NCBI GenBank assembly: GCA_004794655.1 | Contig: SMMW01000214.1 | Span: 1,432,001 to 1,496,000, forward strand | Origin: Marisa cornuarietis | Taxonomy: Eukaryota; Mollusca; Gastropoda; Architaenioglossa; Ampullariidae | DNA length: 64,000 nt | Direction of reading: 5' to 3' | Shown: positions 1 to 11,080 of the stretch, piece after piece | Layout: each line of letters begins with the position of its first letter | How positions within the stretch are numbered: the first letter of the stretch is position 1 | Position numbers and translations under genes: made by a program | Notes under the pieces: generated by a model | The model's input: the letters and a program-made list of their open reading frames with translations, nothing else | The model's database searches: none | What the model was told of the DNA's origin: nothing

Positions 1-125
1 TTGCCAGAGATGTTTGGTTGAGAAATAGTTTCTTTGGTGAAGGGATAATCTTCCTGAACTCCTCTGTAGCTGGTGTTTGGACCAATCATCGTAGCATCTG
101 TCCTCGTGTAGTCTGTGAGGGTCTT

Positions 126-335
126 GTACAGTGTACAGTATATAGTGTACAGTATACAGTGTACCATGTACAATATACAATGTACAGTATACAATGCACA
201 ACACACAGTGTACAATATAGAATATACAGTATACAGAATACAACGAACAATGTACAGTGTACAGAATACAGTGTACAGTGTATAATATACAGTATACAGT
301 GTGCAGTGTACAATATACATTGTACAGTGCACAGT
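126..335. repeat. Degenerate GTACAGTATACA tandem repeat
   Basis: About 200 bp of alternating short units built from GTACA, GTATACA and GTACAAT. The units are near-palindromic (GTATAC, TGTACA), so both strands look alike and stay open in more than one frame. The open frames are a result of the repeat, not evidence of a gene. Confidence 0.85.
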
Positions 336-1560
336 GACCTGGTCGACCCTTCATGTGTGTCTGCTCCCATGTGTGTTTTGGTTGACAGCAATGTGTGTAT
401 CATGTCCAGTCACTGTGGACTCTGTCTGTGATAGACAGAGTGTGGAAGAAAAAACAAGCGAGAAAGACTGGTAGTGTGTATGAATGTGCGTATGTATAGG
501 ATGGGCGTGATTATTCTTTCTTTTGTTCTCTCTTTCATCATCAAACCATATTCCGAGTAGAGTGTCATTTTTCCAATAAATAAATGTTGTTGTTGTTGTT
601 GTCTAATGTGGAAAAACAGACGAAAACGAACGTGCTGGCAGGGTTTAGGGATGAGAGGAGAGAGGGGGGAGGACAAGCGCTAAAGACAAATGTATCCCTG
701 CTTTACCAGTACTTTGACAAATGTTCTGTATTATCTGCACCTTCTTCACACGGTGGAGTGTTATTTCCAGGCAGAAAGGAGTCTAATAAATACAAAATTC
801 ATACAACAATTTTTCTATCTTGCATGTCGAAAGGGAATCATAAAAAATGGAACAATCAAGAAACTGTCAACACCCACGACCCCAATGTTATTAACACCCA
901 GTGTTGATGGTGTGAGAACATTTACTATGAGTTTTATGAACATGAAATAAACTACGTACGTGAAAATGTTTGAGTTCGTGCCGAGGGCAAATGTTTCAAA
1001 AGGTCGTGTGCCATTGTAGTAACATTAACTTTATTGAACAAAACTTTCAGTGGCTTTCACCAAAAGTCTTTGGTCTTTTCATCGTTTGATTGCGCGGATG
1101 TCATTTCGTTTAATGAGGACAAAAAATCTGTGAATCTCATTCTCTGTGAAGACGATAAAACCGTTGATTTTAGAATCATGAAAGCTTGTGGTAGAAGGCA
1201 AACAGCTTATAAATGTTATTCTGAGATCAGCCAATAGTCGAGGTGATGTTTGAACGGTTGGTAACTTACAGTTGCTTATTTGTAATTTCACTGGTCAACA
1301 CTGAAATTATTACTGACTTTAAGAGGTTCTAATCTGAAGTATCTTGGTGAGCTGAACACTAATATGACAATGAAAAACTTTTAGTGGCTCTCATTTCGAA
1401 GATATAGAGTTCATTTTCTCTGTTTCGCCTGTTAAATGTATCCAGTAGGACTGTACCAACATCATAAATAAGCCTCTAACGATGTAATATTGTATCACAT
1501 TGCATGATACCATCATGCACACATCATCCAGAGTCTATTCCATCATTGTCTGATACAATG
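336..1560. other. No gene recognised
   Basis: Unique-looking AT-rich DNA with a short GTT microsatellite near 584-602. Short open frames exist on both strands, but none has recognisable motifs, splice context or family resemblance. Confidence 0.6.
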
Positions 1561-1593
1561 CAGGGCTACCGCCAGGCGGCTGCTGAAGTAAGC

Positions 1594-1618
1594 TGACGTC
1601 AGCAGTGTACTATATATA
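1594..1618 (+). promoter_or_regulatory. CRE plus TATA box
   Basis: A full palindromic cAMP-response element TGACGTCA (1594-1601) lies ten bases upstream of a TATATATA box (1611-1618). Transcription would start near 1645, about 60-70 bp before the first ATG of the broken gene downstream (1702, or in-frame 1717). The spacing is that of a working RNA polymerase II core promoter. That it drives the downstream gene is inference. Confidence 0.5.
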
Positions 1619-1701
1619 GCCCAGTCACACAGGTTGAGCATTTAAAATATTTCAGACTTCGTGGGATAAAGTTTAAGCTACTTTTACATAAAATTAATAC
1701 C

Positions 1702-3300
1702 ATGAAAGTTAATACCATGGACGATTTTTCCTATATTTGTGGGGAAGTGACATTTACCAGCCAGAAAAAAGTATCACTTCTCAAGTGAAGAAAGCAAATC
1801 ATCTTTACTTCGGATCAAGCCTTGGGTCCCGCAGATATACTGTGTTACATGTGACACACAGCTTTCACAGTGGTTGAATGGCAAAAGACCATAAAGGCCT
1901 TTTGCAGTCCCCATAATGTGGAGCTGGCCAACCAACCACACAAATGACTTACTTCTGCTTGGTTCCTCCTCTTTCAGGCGGGATAACCAAGCAAAAGAAG
2001 TCGAGAATAGTCTACCTCAACATTCCGTCTGCATTGAGACCAGTTCCACATAGTGAGAGACTGCCTATTCCACAACCTCCAGCAGAATATTCTCTTGATT
2101 CAGCTGATGAGGACGAGGGTGAGCTGACCTGTTCTTCTACTGGTCAGTCAGCATGCAAGGATGCAGATTTTCACTGTGATGCATCATCCACCCCACACAG
2201 AATAACACAGGACGAACTAAATGACCTGGTTCGTGATTTGGACTTATCCAAGAACAAGGCAGAATTGCTAGGTTCAAGACTCCAACAATGGAATCTTCTA
2301 GAAGAAGACGTCACAATTACTTCATATTGAAAGCGCCACCAGCAGTTGGAGCCTTTACTCACAAAGGAAGATAATCTGGTATTGTGTTTCGATACTGAGG
2401 GCCTCATGAATGCCTTAGAAATCACTCGTGACCCACAAGAATGGAGACAAGTTGTAGACTCCTGGAAACTGTCTTAAGGTTGTGCTTTAGTACAATGGAA
2501 ACTGTCTTCCATGTATTTCACGTGAAAGAGACGGACGATACCTTCAAGCAGGCACCGAATTCCATTGAGTATAACAAGTACAGCTGGCACCTGTGGTGAT
2601 TTCAAGATAGTTGCCCTTTTAACGGGACTGCAGCAGGGTTGTACACAATACAAGTGTTTCTTATGTGAGTGGGGTAGCCAAGCAAGGTAACTGCACTACT
2701 TGTGGAAAAAATGGACTCGCAGAAAAAATGTAGCAGTTGGAAAGAAGAATATTCAACAACCAGCTCGGTGGAGGCTCAAAAAATCCTGCTACCACCCCTT
2801 CACATCAAACTAGGTTTGATGAAGAACTTTATGAAAGCCATGGACCGGACTTCACTTTCAGAAAAATTCCCTCGACTCAGCGAGGCAAAGAGAGTTTTGT
2901 GGATCCTCAGATTCGAGAATTTTTCAAAGATGACCAGATCAACAACTTGCTGCAGGGTGATGCAAAACAAGCATGGAATGCTATTCGCCTGGTGTCTACA
3001 AACTTGTTAGGGCAGAAAACTACAAATAATTAGTAGAGGACATGCTGATGCAGTATCAGAAACTTGGCAGCAATATGTCTCTAAAGATCCACTTCCTTCA
3101 TTGCCATCTGGATTTCTTTCCTGATAACTGTGGAATGGTTAGTGATAAACATGACCAACGTTTTCATCAAGATTTCGCAACAATGGAACAAAAGATAGCA
3201 GGGAAAATTGTCCTCTACCATGCTGGCTGACTCCTGTGGACACTCCCCACAGATGCTCCTGAACACCTGTACGAGAGACAGACACAGACATCTCAGATGT
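1702..3300 (+). pseudogene. Decayed copy of a widespread animal gene family of probable mobile origin
   Basis: Conceptual translation in shifting frames gives pieces in the order of a family of roughly 600-residue uncharacterised proteins that I recall from many arthropod and mollusc genomes, often multicopy. The N-terminus at 1702/1717 reads MDDFSYICGEVTF, with a second Cys-rich block (YCVTCDTQLSQWLNG) near 1835-1880. A central part around 2000-2330 reads ELNDLVRDLDLSKNKAELLG. A later block near 2770-3030 contains LLPPLHIKLGLMKNFMKAMD, and 3060-3230 contains MSLKIHFLHCHLDFFPDN. Frames change several times and stops interrupt it (for example TGA just before 2330 and TAG near 3030), so it cannot make the full protein. 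The Cys pairs near the N-terminus suggest a zinc-binding domain. The biochemical role of the family is unknown to me, and mobile origin is inferred from its dispersed copies. Confidence 0.6.
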
Positions 3301-4450
3301 AGTCTGTGACCTGAGTTTTGACAGGAATTACTACATAAGTATGCTTAATTTTTAACATATCAGCCTTTAAACGTCGACATTCTCACCTGCCAACAGGAAA
3401 GCAGAAGAAAGCTACCCTTTGTAACAGTGAGTGCGGCTCAGTTCAGCAAATCTGTGAAGGTCTTGGAATCAAATGAAGAAACATCGCTCAGGTTGTCGTG
3501 TTCAAGAAGCGTTTTTCGCCCAGAAAATAAAACTGGTGATTTTCGATTACAGCCCAACTGATTAAAACTTTATTTAAAAGTTTCCACTAAAGTACAGAAA
3601 GAAAATAGAAAGGTCCCAACCGAATTCACTCAACAGACTGGTAAGAAAATCTTCTCCAGATAAAATTTAATGGACAACAATCACGGACATAGCAGACTAT
3701 GTGGTCTCATTGATTTATTGATTGTCAGTTAGAAAGTGCGCGCATTTGAGTTAATTTTTTCATGTGTATTACTGTTAATAACATATAAACATATTTCAAA
3801 TATGTGTTTGGCGAAGATAAACTGTAATTTTGTTATTGATAGATGATTAATTTCCAGCTTTGCATTTTTTATTTGTAGTTACAAGTGACTGCTGATAATG
3901 ACTTTTTATTATATTATTAAAGATATAATATAACATTACACAAATTTGATGCACATTAATCGACGTAAAAACTTATTTCTTCCTCATTTACCTGCATGCA
4001 AAATTCACTATTTACTTACTCGCACGTGTTCAAGTGTAAGCTCTCATACATTTACCATTTGTTTTTTAGCTGTTTGGAGGTCGCACATCAATGATGCCAT
4101 CACACTGGCAGTTGTTAACATTTTGATGGATAAGAATACGACTGATGATGTGTTTGTGACTGTCACACGATGTTACTTGTGGACCACACGGTGTAGAAAC
4201 TGTCGATGTTGTATATCTGGTGTTTGATCTACCAGCAGTCGTAGTTGGTTTTAACATCTCGTGCTGTTGTATAGTAAGCACTGCTGTAGGAAGATTTCTT
4301 CCTTTTATTCAAAATCCAAGACTTGCCTGTATTGTGTAAGTGACTGGATAACAATCGATTTTGAAATGTTTTGAGCAAATTCTTGAGTATAGTCTGGGCA
4401 CGAAGTTTGCACGGCATGTCTGAACAAAGTAGAGATCTGTATATACACAT
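3301..4450. other. No gene recognised
   Basis: AT-rich sequence following the broken gene. Open frames here are short and unsupported. I see no repeat structure or conserved motif. Confidence 0.55.
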
Positions 4451-4454
4451 CTTT

Positions 4455-4690
4455 TAAAATAATAATAATAATAATGAATGCTAAATTTGCATAGCGTATG
4501 CTCACACTCCTAAGAAGTATGCTCTCAGCGCATAAGAACAAAAACGAGACATAAGCAACATATGAGGGACAGAAGAACAAACATACAACATATGAACGAC
4601 GGAAGAATGAACAAAAGTACTGAAGATGAATAAAGAGTATCATGATCTTCAAAAAGAAGACGAGTAGGAAAGTAGCAATAAGCGGAAAGG
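4455..4690 (+). repeat. Dispersed repeat with AGCGC motif, copy 1
   Basis: Begins with an AAT microsatellite, followed by TTGCATAGCGTATGCTCACA and GCTCTCAGCGCATAAG. After that comes a purine-rich stretch with GGACAGAAGAACAAAC and ACGACGGAAGAATGAAC. The same order of blocks recurs at about 18850, 30120 and 47375, which shows that it is an interspersed family. Whether it is a SINE or the 3' tail of a larger element cannot be told from this window. Confidence 0.55.
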
Positions 4691-4775
4691 GGGGAGGGAG
4701 GGTGTGAAAGGACTTGCTCGTTCGTTCGTCCATCGAGGGCCGATGATGACCATGCATTCACATAAAAAGGAGGAG

Positions 4776-6470
4776 TTAATGGTGGCGATGATGGGTGCGG
4801 GGGTGGCTGGTGAGCCCAGTCCGGGCCCTGAAAAGTCTCCCACACGTGGGACAGGCGTGTGAGGACTTGGGGTTGGCAGTGATGGACATTTTAGTCTTTC
4901 ATGCTGTGCGACTCTCTTCTGCTTCCGTGAGATGTCTGGCCTCAGCTACACAGGCTCCCTGGGCGAGGGCACTGTGCCGGGATGGCCGGACGAGGGCGAG
5001 GGCCTCCCAGCTGGCAGCATTGATGCCAAGGTCTCTGAGGGTGGCTTGAGGCTGTCCTTGTATCGCTTTATTTGCCCTCCAGCTGTGCGCTTTCCCTGGC
5101 ACAGCTCTCCATAGAACAGCTTCTTTGGCAGACGACTATCGGGCATACGGACGACATGTCCGCCCATCTGGCCTGTGATTTCAGCAGAAGTGTGTGGATG
5201 CTGGGAGTGCAAGCCCGCCTCATGACTTCTGTTTCGGAGATTCTATCTTGCCATCCGACGTGTAAGAGGCGGCGGAGGCAACTCATATGGAACTGGTTGA
5301 GGTGCTTGGCGTGTCTGGTGTAGGTGGTGCAGGTACCACTGGCGTAGAGAAGGGTGGGAAGGACTATTGCAGTGTATACTTTTAGCTTGGTGGTGAAGTT
5401 GAGACATCTTCGCTTCCAGACGTTTCTGACCAGTCTGCCATAGGCAGCACTCGCTTTAGCGATTCTGTTGTTGACCTCCGTATCGATGTTTGCTGAGTTT
5501 GAGAGAGTGCTACCCAGGTAGGTGAAATGCTCAACTGCTTTCAGGTGGCATCCCTTGTTTGTGTGGCTGTTGGTAAGGTTTGCCGGGGCAGGCTGTAGCA
5601 TGAATTCGATCTTTGTGGTGCCGATGGTGAGACCGAAGTCTTCGCATGCTACTGACAGTTGGCCTGCATCTGGTACTCTGTGCTGTTGTTTAGGGCGAAA
5701 TTATCAGCGAACAGTAAGTCTCTGATTGTGCTTGCTTTAACTCTGGTCGTTGCCCTCACCCGTTGTGGGTTGAATAGTTTGCCGTCCGTTCTGTATCTGA
5801 TCATCAGACCCTCTCAACTATCGTGAAAGGCATCTGTCATCATGGCCGAGAAGACCATACTGAAGAGCGTTGGGACGAGCACGCAGCCCTGCTTGACACC
5901 ATTTGTGACGGGGAAGGCCTTAGATTCCTCTCCATTGTCAATCATCCCGTCGTGGAACTGCCGGACAAATCTAGTGAGCTTTGCTGGGCACCCAAACTTT
6001 TCCATTATTTTCCAGAGGCCATCCCTGCCGACCGTGTGAAAGGCTTTGATTAGGTCTATGAAAGTTGTATAGAGGTCGCGGTGCTGTTCTTGGCACTTTT
6101 CTTGAAGCTGGATCATGTCTCCGGTGCCGCGCCCAGCACTGAAGCCACATTGGCTTTCAGGGAGACTGTCCCTTTCGAGATGCAAGAGGAGTCGTGCCAA
6201 GATTTTGCATGCTATGGAAAGAAGAGAGATGCCTCTGTTGTTATCACAGGACTGGCGGTTGCCCTTTCTTTTGTATATGTGGACTATGGTGGCATCCTTA
6301 AATTGCCGGGGGACTGCGCAATGGTTCCACATTCTGGGAGAGTAGGGTCATCCGCTGCAGCAGGACCTGACCGCCTGCTTTGTAAAGCTCGGGAGGGACA
6401 CAATCTGATCCTTGGGCCTTACCATTTGCCATCTGCTTGACAGGCTTCTTGACTTCGTCTTCTGTGTCAG
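4776..6470 (-). pseudogene. Non-LTR retrotransposon reverse transcriptase, 5'-truncated and broken
   Basis: On the minus strand the region encodes the C-terminal half of a LINE-type ORF2 in three or more frames. From about 6470 it reads KKPVKQMANGKAQGSDCVPP, then after a frameshift near 6335 VPRQFKDATIVHIYKRKGNR. Motif A is FIDLIKAFHTV, where the second Asp of the usual FxDxxKAFDxV is His. The FADD catalytic box is FADN (about 5700-5716), followed by a stop and a frameshift. From 5601 the frame continues as AVEHFTYLGSTL and WKRRCLNFTTKLKVYTAIVL. The end (about 4776-4855) carries a C2H2-like finger, CPTCGRLFRARTGLTSH. A changed catalytic residue, frameshifts and the missing endonuclease domain make it dead. 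The clade is not resolved by eye; an RTE/I-group relative commonly annotated as endonuclease-reverse transcriptase is likely. Confidence 0.8.
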
Positions 6471-6474
6471 TCAG

Positions 6475-6713
6475 TCAGTCGTCCATTGCCTGGCACCTGG
6501 TGTTCGGGGGAGCACATGGATAGACGCGGCAGCTGACATGTGGGCGATAGTCAGCAGGTTCTGTACATGACGACCAGTCCAGTCTTTGATGTTCGTAAGT
6601 CAGTTCTTTCTCTGACCACCGCGGCGTCGGCCACCCTCCAAGGTGTCTTGAAGGATAGTCTTCCACAAGGTGTCGTGCCGGGTCACGTGACCAAAGAAGA
6701 CCAGCTTACGTCA
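6475..6713 (-). pseudogene. C-terminal fragment of a second reverse transcriptase family
   Basis: The minus strand reads LVFFGHVTRHDTLWKTILQ, then GGRRRGGQRKN, a TGA where Trp is expected, and TNIKDWTGRHVQNLLTIAH. This is the typical end of a different LINE ORF2 (GHVxRHxTL...GRRRGxQRKxWxDNIKEWTG). It lies head-to-tail against the reverse transcriptase remnant below 6470, in the same orientation. The same block recurs on the minus strand near 20900-21100 and 35960-36125. Confidence 0.6.
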
Positions 6714-6723
6714 CTTGACTGTT

Positions 6724-8073
6724 GATAGTAGAGGTTCCTGGTGTCCTACGAGTGTGGCCATCTTGTTTCTTACAAAGATAATGAGCACAAACCAACTCCG
6801 AGTACCAAAGAGAACATTCAGCAACAGCACTTTGTGTCCTGGTCTGTTCAGCTCATGCAGACGACGCTATTTTTAGCAACACTACCCTTTCGTCACTTCC
6901 TGTTTTCTCGACTCCAGGTGTGATTAGGAGAAAAACATTGATATAATATTTCTCGTGCCTCTTCGTCATAAAATACCACCGTAATATGTTTATGGGATTC
7001 TTTATGCTCTATTTCCAGCGATTTTAGCCGAGCCCTCTTGTCCTTTAAACACATCAGATGTGATGCTGTGATATCTCCATTCAAGACCTTTCGTCGTTGG
7101 TTTTGGGAGGGACAAAATCTTCTACCAAAAGGTGATTTCACACTGTCGGGGGATGGGGATCTGGAGGGGTGTAGGATGGACGAGGTGAGGAGGGGGAGGG
7201 GTGTGGAAGGAAGGTCGCCGTTCCGCGAAGCGCATGTGTTTTCATTTATGTTTACTGTTGCTGGTGTTGTTTACTGTTGCTGGTGCCCTCTTTTCCTGTT
7301 GTTGTCCCTTGCTCTTGCTCTTGGTGTGTAGGAGGTCTGCCATGTCCGCGGTGGTGATGTAGTGTACCGGTTGCCAGATCCCTAATGTTGCCCTATTCTA
7401 GACTTCAGTTAAAATTATATTTAGATTTTGGTACTCTCTTAGTTTCTGCTGCTTAAGAATCTTCAGTTTGTTGTAGATTTTTAATTAAAAAATTTGTTAA
7501 CCTGGTATTTGTAAGTTTTGGTACCTTCTTTACAGTTTGAGCATAGTTATTTGAATAAGTGTTGAGACTTTTACCTTATTTTTATGTTACCCTATGTTTG
7601 GTTATAATTTGGGTGATGGGTGAGTGAACATTTCCTATGGTTTAGTTTATTTCAAGGATATTTTTGATTTATTATATGATTAAGATAGTCAAGACCTTAC
7701 AGCAGCCAAACCTAATTATTGATTTGTTTGATGAGAGACAAGAGAGCGACGAGAGAGAACTAACGAAGAGCAAGAGAAAAAAAAAGAAAGAGAGAGAAAG
7801 GGAGGGAGGGATCGAAAGAGAGATGGGAGAAAAGAGAAAACTCCTACTGTTGAATGTAACTTCTTCCTGGTGAGCAGGTTTATTGTTATCTGAAGATTTA
7901 GCCTCGATGGAAGTCATATCTTTTAAGACACCCTAACACACACACACACACACACACACACTCACGCACACACACACACACACTCACGCACACACATATG
8001 TACACGCACACACACACACTCACGCACACACATATGTACACGCACACACACAGTCACGCACACACACTCATAT

Positions 8074-8124
<51 letters not shown>

Positions 8125-9355
8125 TATCGCCCCAAGAAACTGGTTACATTGAACTAACAGCCCGTGTCGTTAGCAGACTGGTAGATGTCCAACTGTCGTG
8201 CTGGCTTTCTGCGCTCAATTAAACACCCCCCACTGATTTTTGAAGGCTGTCTCCAGATCAGGTGGGTAGACTAGATTGTGATCCACCCGGTCTTGCGTGC
8301 AGTCGCGGTCCCTGAGGTGGAATAATCTTGGAGAAAATGACGCCGCCAGCTACACGAGTCAAACTACGGGCGTCAAACTGCTTTTCACTTCCGCTCACTC
8401 ATAGCTCCCCCTGCTGTCTCCCGCCCCCCTCTCCTCCAGCCCCTGTATCCAGCACATGCTAGTTCTTCACAGCAACTCTCCTTCCTGACAGATCAGTCCC
8501 CATGTATCCCTCCGCTACACGACAACCATTGTTTTCCACAATATTCGCGGTCGCTACGGTAGGTCGTCAAGACCAACTCGACCCACTCAGTTCTCGAAAG
8601 AAATAACAAAGTCTTTAATTTTAAATTCCTTCAAACAAGTCGTGAGAGGTGGAACTGTACCGTAGAGTTCTTTTAAGAAGGTTAAAAAACAGAACAAGCA
8701 TATTTTTGTAAAATTGCAATCAGTTTTATTTGTAAAGAGTTAAACTGACTATTAATGTGAGGAGATTACTGTGAGTATAAACAAACAGTGCGCCTTGATG
8801 TTTATTGTGCAGCGCCTGCTCGGCCTCTTTGAATGGTGGGTGCAGCGCCTCTGGCAAAATACTTGTCAAGATCTGACCTGTCTCCGCTGAAGGATAAAAC
8901 TGAGCGATCCAAAAAGAAAGCAGCAAATTCAGGTCTGTCTTGCCCAAATAAATCACAAAGGGAAGAATGACTCAGCCACAAAAATACATCACCTGTATTT
9001 GGGCGGCCTCTCGAGCAAACTGGTTTTCATGTTGTTGTAGTTAAGGGACGAGGCATCTGCTATGGCGACCCATTCTCTGACAGCTCTGAGCCTGAGCATG
9101 TTCGGCTTCATTGCAAAATAATCAAAATCAACAAGAAGAGAGTTCATTACACTAGCATCAAAACATTATTTTCAATGATAGTCATGGCTTTTACAGCAAA
9201 CCGTTTCAAACGATATAACAAATTGTTTCGTTGAAACACAATTCATTTTAAATTCGCTAAAATTAATTCTGTTGTAGACTATAAAACTCGTTTTATCACA
9301 GTCTCGAAAACACAAGTTCAGCCATTGGAACTGAAGAATTAGACCCTAGGGTGGG
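6724..9355. other. Non-coding stretch with microsatellites
   Basis: No gene recognised. It contains an AG-rich tract (about 7737-7845), a long CA array (7933-8120) and otherwise unique AT-rich DNA. The open frames around 7000-7330 and 8726-8956 show no family motifs. Confidence 0.55.
7933..8120. repeat. (CA)n with CACGCACACACATATGTA units
   Basis: A dinucleotide array interrupted by repeated CTCACG and CATATGTACACG blocks, so it is a compound microsatellite with a higher-order period of roughly 35-40 bp. Confidence 0.9.
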
Positions 9356-9745
9356 CAGGGCCGCCGAGAGCCAGCACGGGCCCCGGGACAGACCACCTCT
9401 TCGGGCCCCTTGTAATTGTAATCGTAAATTATTTTCTCAGTATATAATAATATGCTTACTATTCGATTTTCAATATCTACATTTCATTCAGTAACGAGTA
9501 CAAACACTAGGACACGTGCACTATGATCTACATCACTGCTTGAACAGATAATTGTTTACACGTGAGTAGTTACTAGATGAGGAAACAACATTAAAGGGTC
9601 AAACTTGTAGCACCCCGTTCCATACAAAAAATCCTTAGAGAGAGGTATGCTATGTCAGAATTTCTTTAAAAGAAAAAGGAAAGGAAACGAAGAAAGAAAA
9701 AAAATCCCCTGACCAAAGCCGGGCCCCCTTCACAGCCGTGACCCT
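9356..9745. mobile_element. Possible hAT-like non-autonomous element
   Basis: The left end reads CAGGGCCGCCGAGAGCC followed by CGGGCCCC. The right end, read on the other strand, is CAGGGTCACGGCTGTGAA followed by GGGGGCCCGG. Imperfect inverted CAGGG ends with an inner GGGCCC block resemble hAT termini. The interior is AT-rich and non-coding. I could not find a matching 8-bp target duplication (AGGGTGGG on the left, GGTACAAC on the right), so the call is tentative. Confidence 0.3.
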
Positions 9746-11053
9746 GGGTACAACAGACCCCCATGTCCCCCCCCAACTCTCGTCAGACCTGGGTGGGACG
9801 TATATCAGGGAAGGTATCTAAACGTGGGAAAAGACATGTCCACATACTGTCTTGATGAGGTAAATGAGGTTTTTGACCTCTTTCACCTTTTATCATTCCT
9901 CTAATGTCCAATTTACTGTCTTCTGCCCAAATTCACAATTTTCGCTTAGTGAGAGGTCTTTTTTTGAAATCCACCCCATTGACCTAGCGTCAACACTCCT
10001 TGCCTATTCATCTGACTGCTCTACCCTCAAATCGACGTGCCTTTCTCATCTAGCCCGAGAGTTGGCTGGGTTTCTTGTCAGACCTTCACCGCTCAGCCTC
10101 TTAGTGAACGTGAAAGTCTTTCTTCTCGTGTCTCCACCCCGTCCAGACCATCAACAGAGGGGTACAGTAGACCTGCGCGCTCACCCACCCGTATCGCCTT
10201 TGTCAGACCTTATCAGCAGGGATGAGGTTACACATCATAGCAGCTCCCAGATACCGCTAAAGTGATAACTATCCTCGCTTCACCAGTCCGGTCTCTCACG
10301 TAGTCCCTCAAACCCTTCCCCGCTTCCCCTGAACCACCCTTCCTCCCTCGAAGGAAAAATCAAATCCAAAAGGCAGAATAATACCTGCGCACCCCCAAAA
10401 AGCTATGGGCTGTAGTGTCTGGAGATCGTCAGCAAGAGAACTATTTTATTGCGCGGCAAAGGGCGGGGAGAGGGAGACTCTCAGGCCTGTTGATATACAG
10501 GAGAGACTCGTCAACAGTCGTCTGTGTCAGAGGTGCAGCACACCAGTCCCTGATCATCACAGTGCCTCCGATGTCTTCTTTATTACTGATGTTACCTCCG
10601 TGATTCTCTCTTCCTCGTCCAAAGAAACTTTCTGAATACAGGGACTTAACCAAGATTATTTTCCTTTTTATAGCTAAGCTGTCGAGGAACCCACAAACAT
10701 GCAAGTATAAACAGCCCAGTCTTTACAAATTATTACTGGCAATAGAAAAAAAGCTACAAACCCTAGGACTCAGCTCATATTACACTCAGAGTTCAGGCAG
10801 TCGACTGGAAAGTTCTAGAACAGAAAAAGTCAGTGAGTGTTGGCAACTGTAGTGGAATGTGTTTGACCTGCCTGAGTGGAATTGCAGCTCGCTTATTGAT
10901 TGCAGGTAACCTGATTAATTTATTCTTAACATGACATCGACAAGTACATGGAGTTGACTACTTTCTGTGGTAACCCAAAAACACTACAGGAAGAGAGTTT
11001 CGTCGACATCGACGTCGTCGTTGAGGCTGATGAGTGTGAAGTGAGGACAACAC
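9746..11053. other. Upstream region of the NIDO gene, no gene recognised
   Basis: Open frames between 9864 and 10704 have no recognisable domain. Promoter and 5' untranslated exons of the NIDO gene may lie here, but no convincing TATA box or initiator could be identified by eye. Confidence 0.4.
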
Positions 11054-11080
11054 GTGGCTGGACGGACACCTGCAACAGCC

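Noticed and set aside
11054..11080. Earlier in-frame ATG for the NIDO protein (MAGRTPATAMK)
   Set aside because: It adds nine residues before the signal peptide; 11081 gives a typical signal sequence. It cannot be excluded without a transcript.
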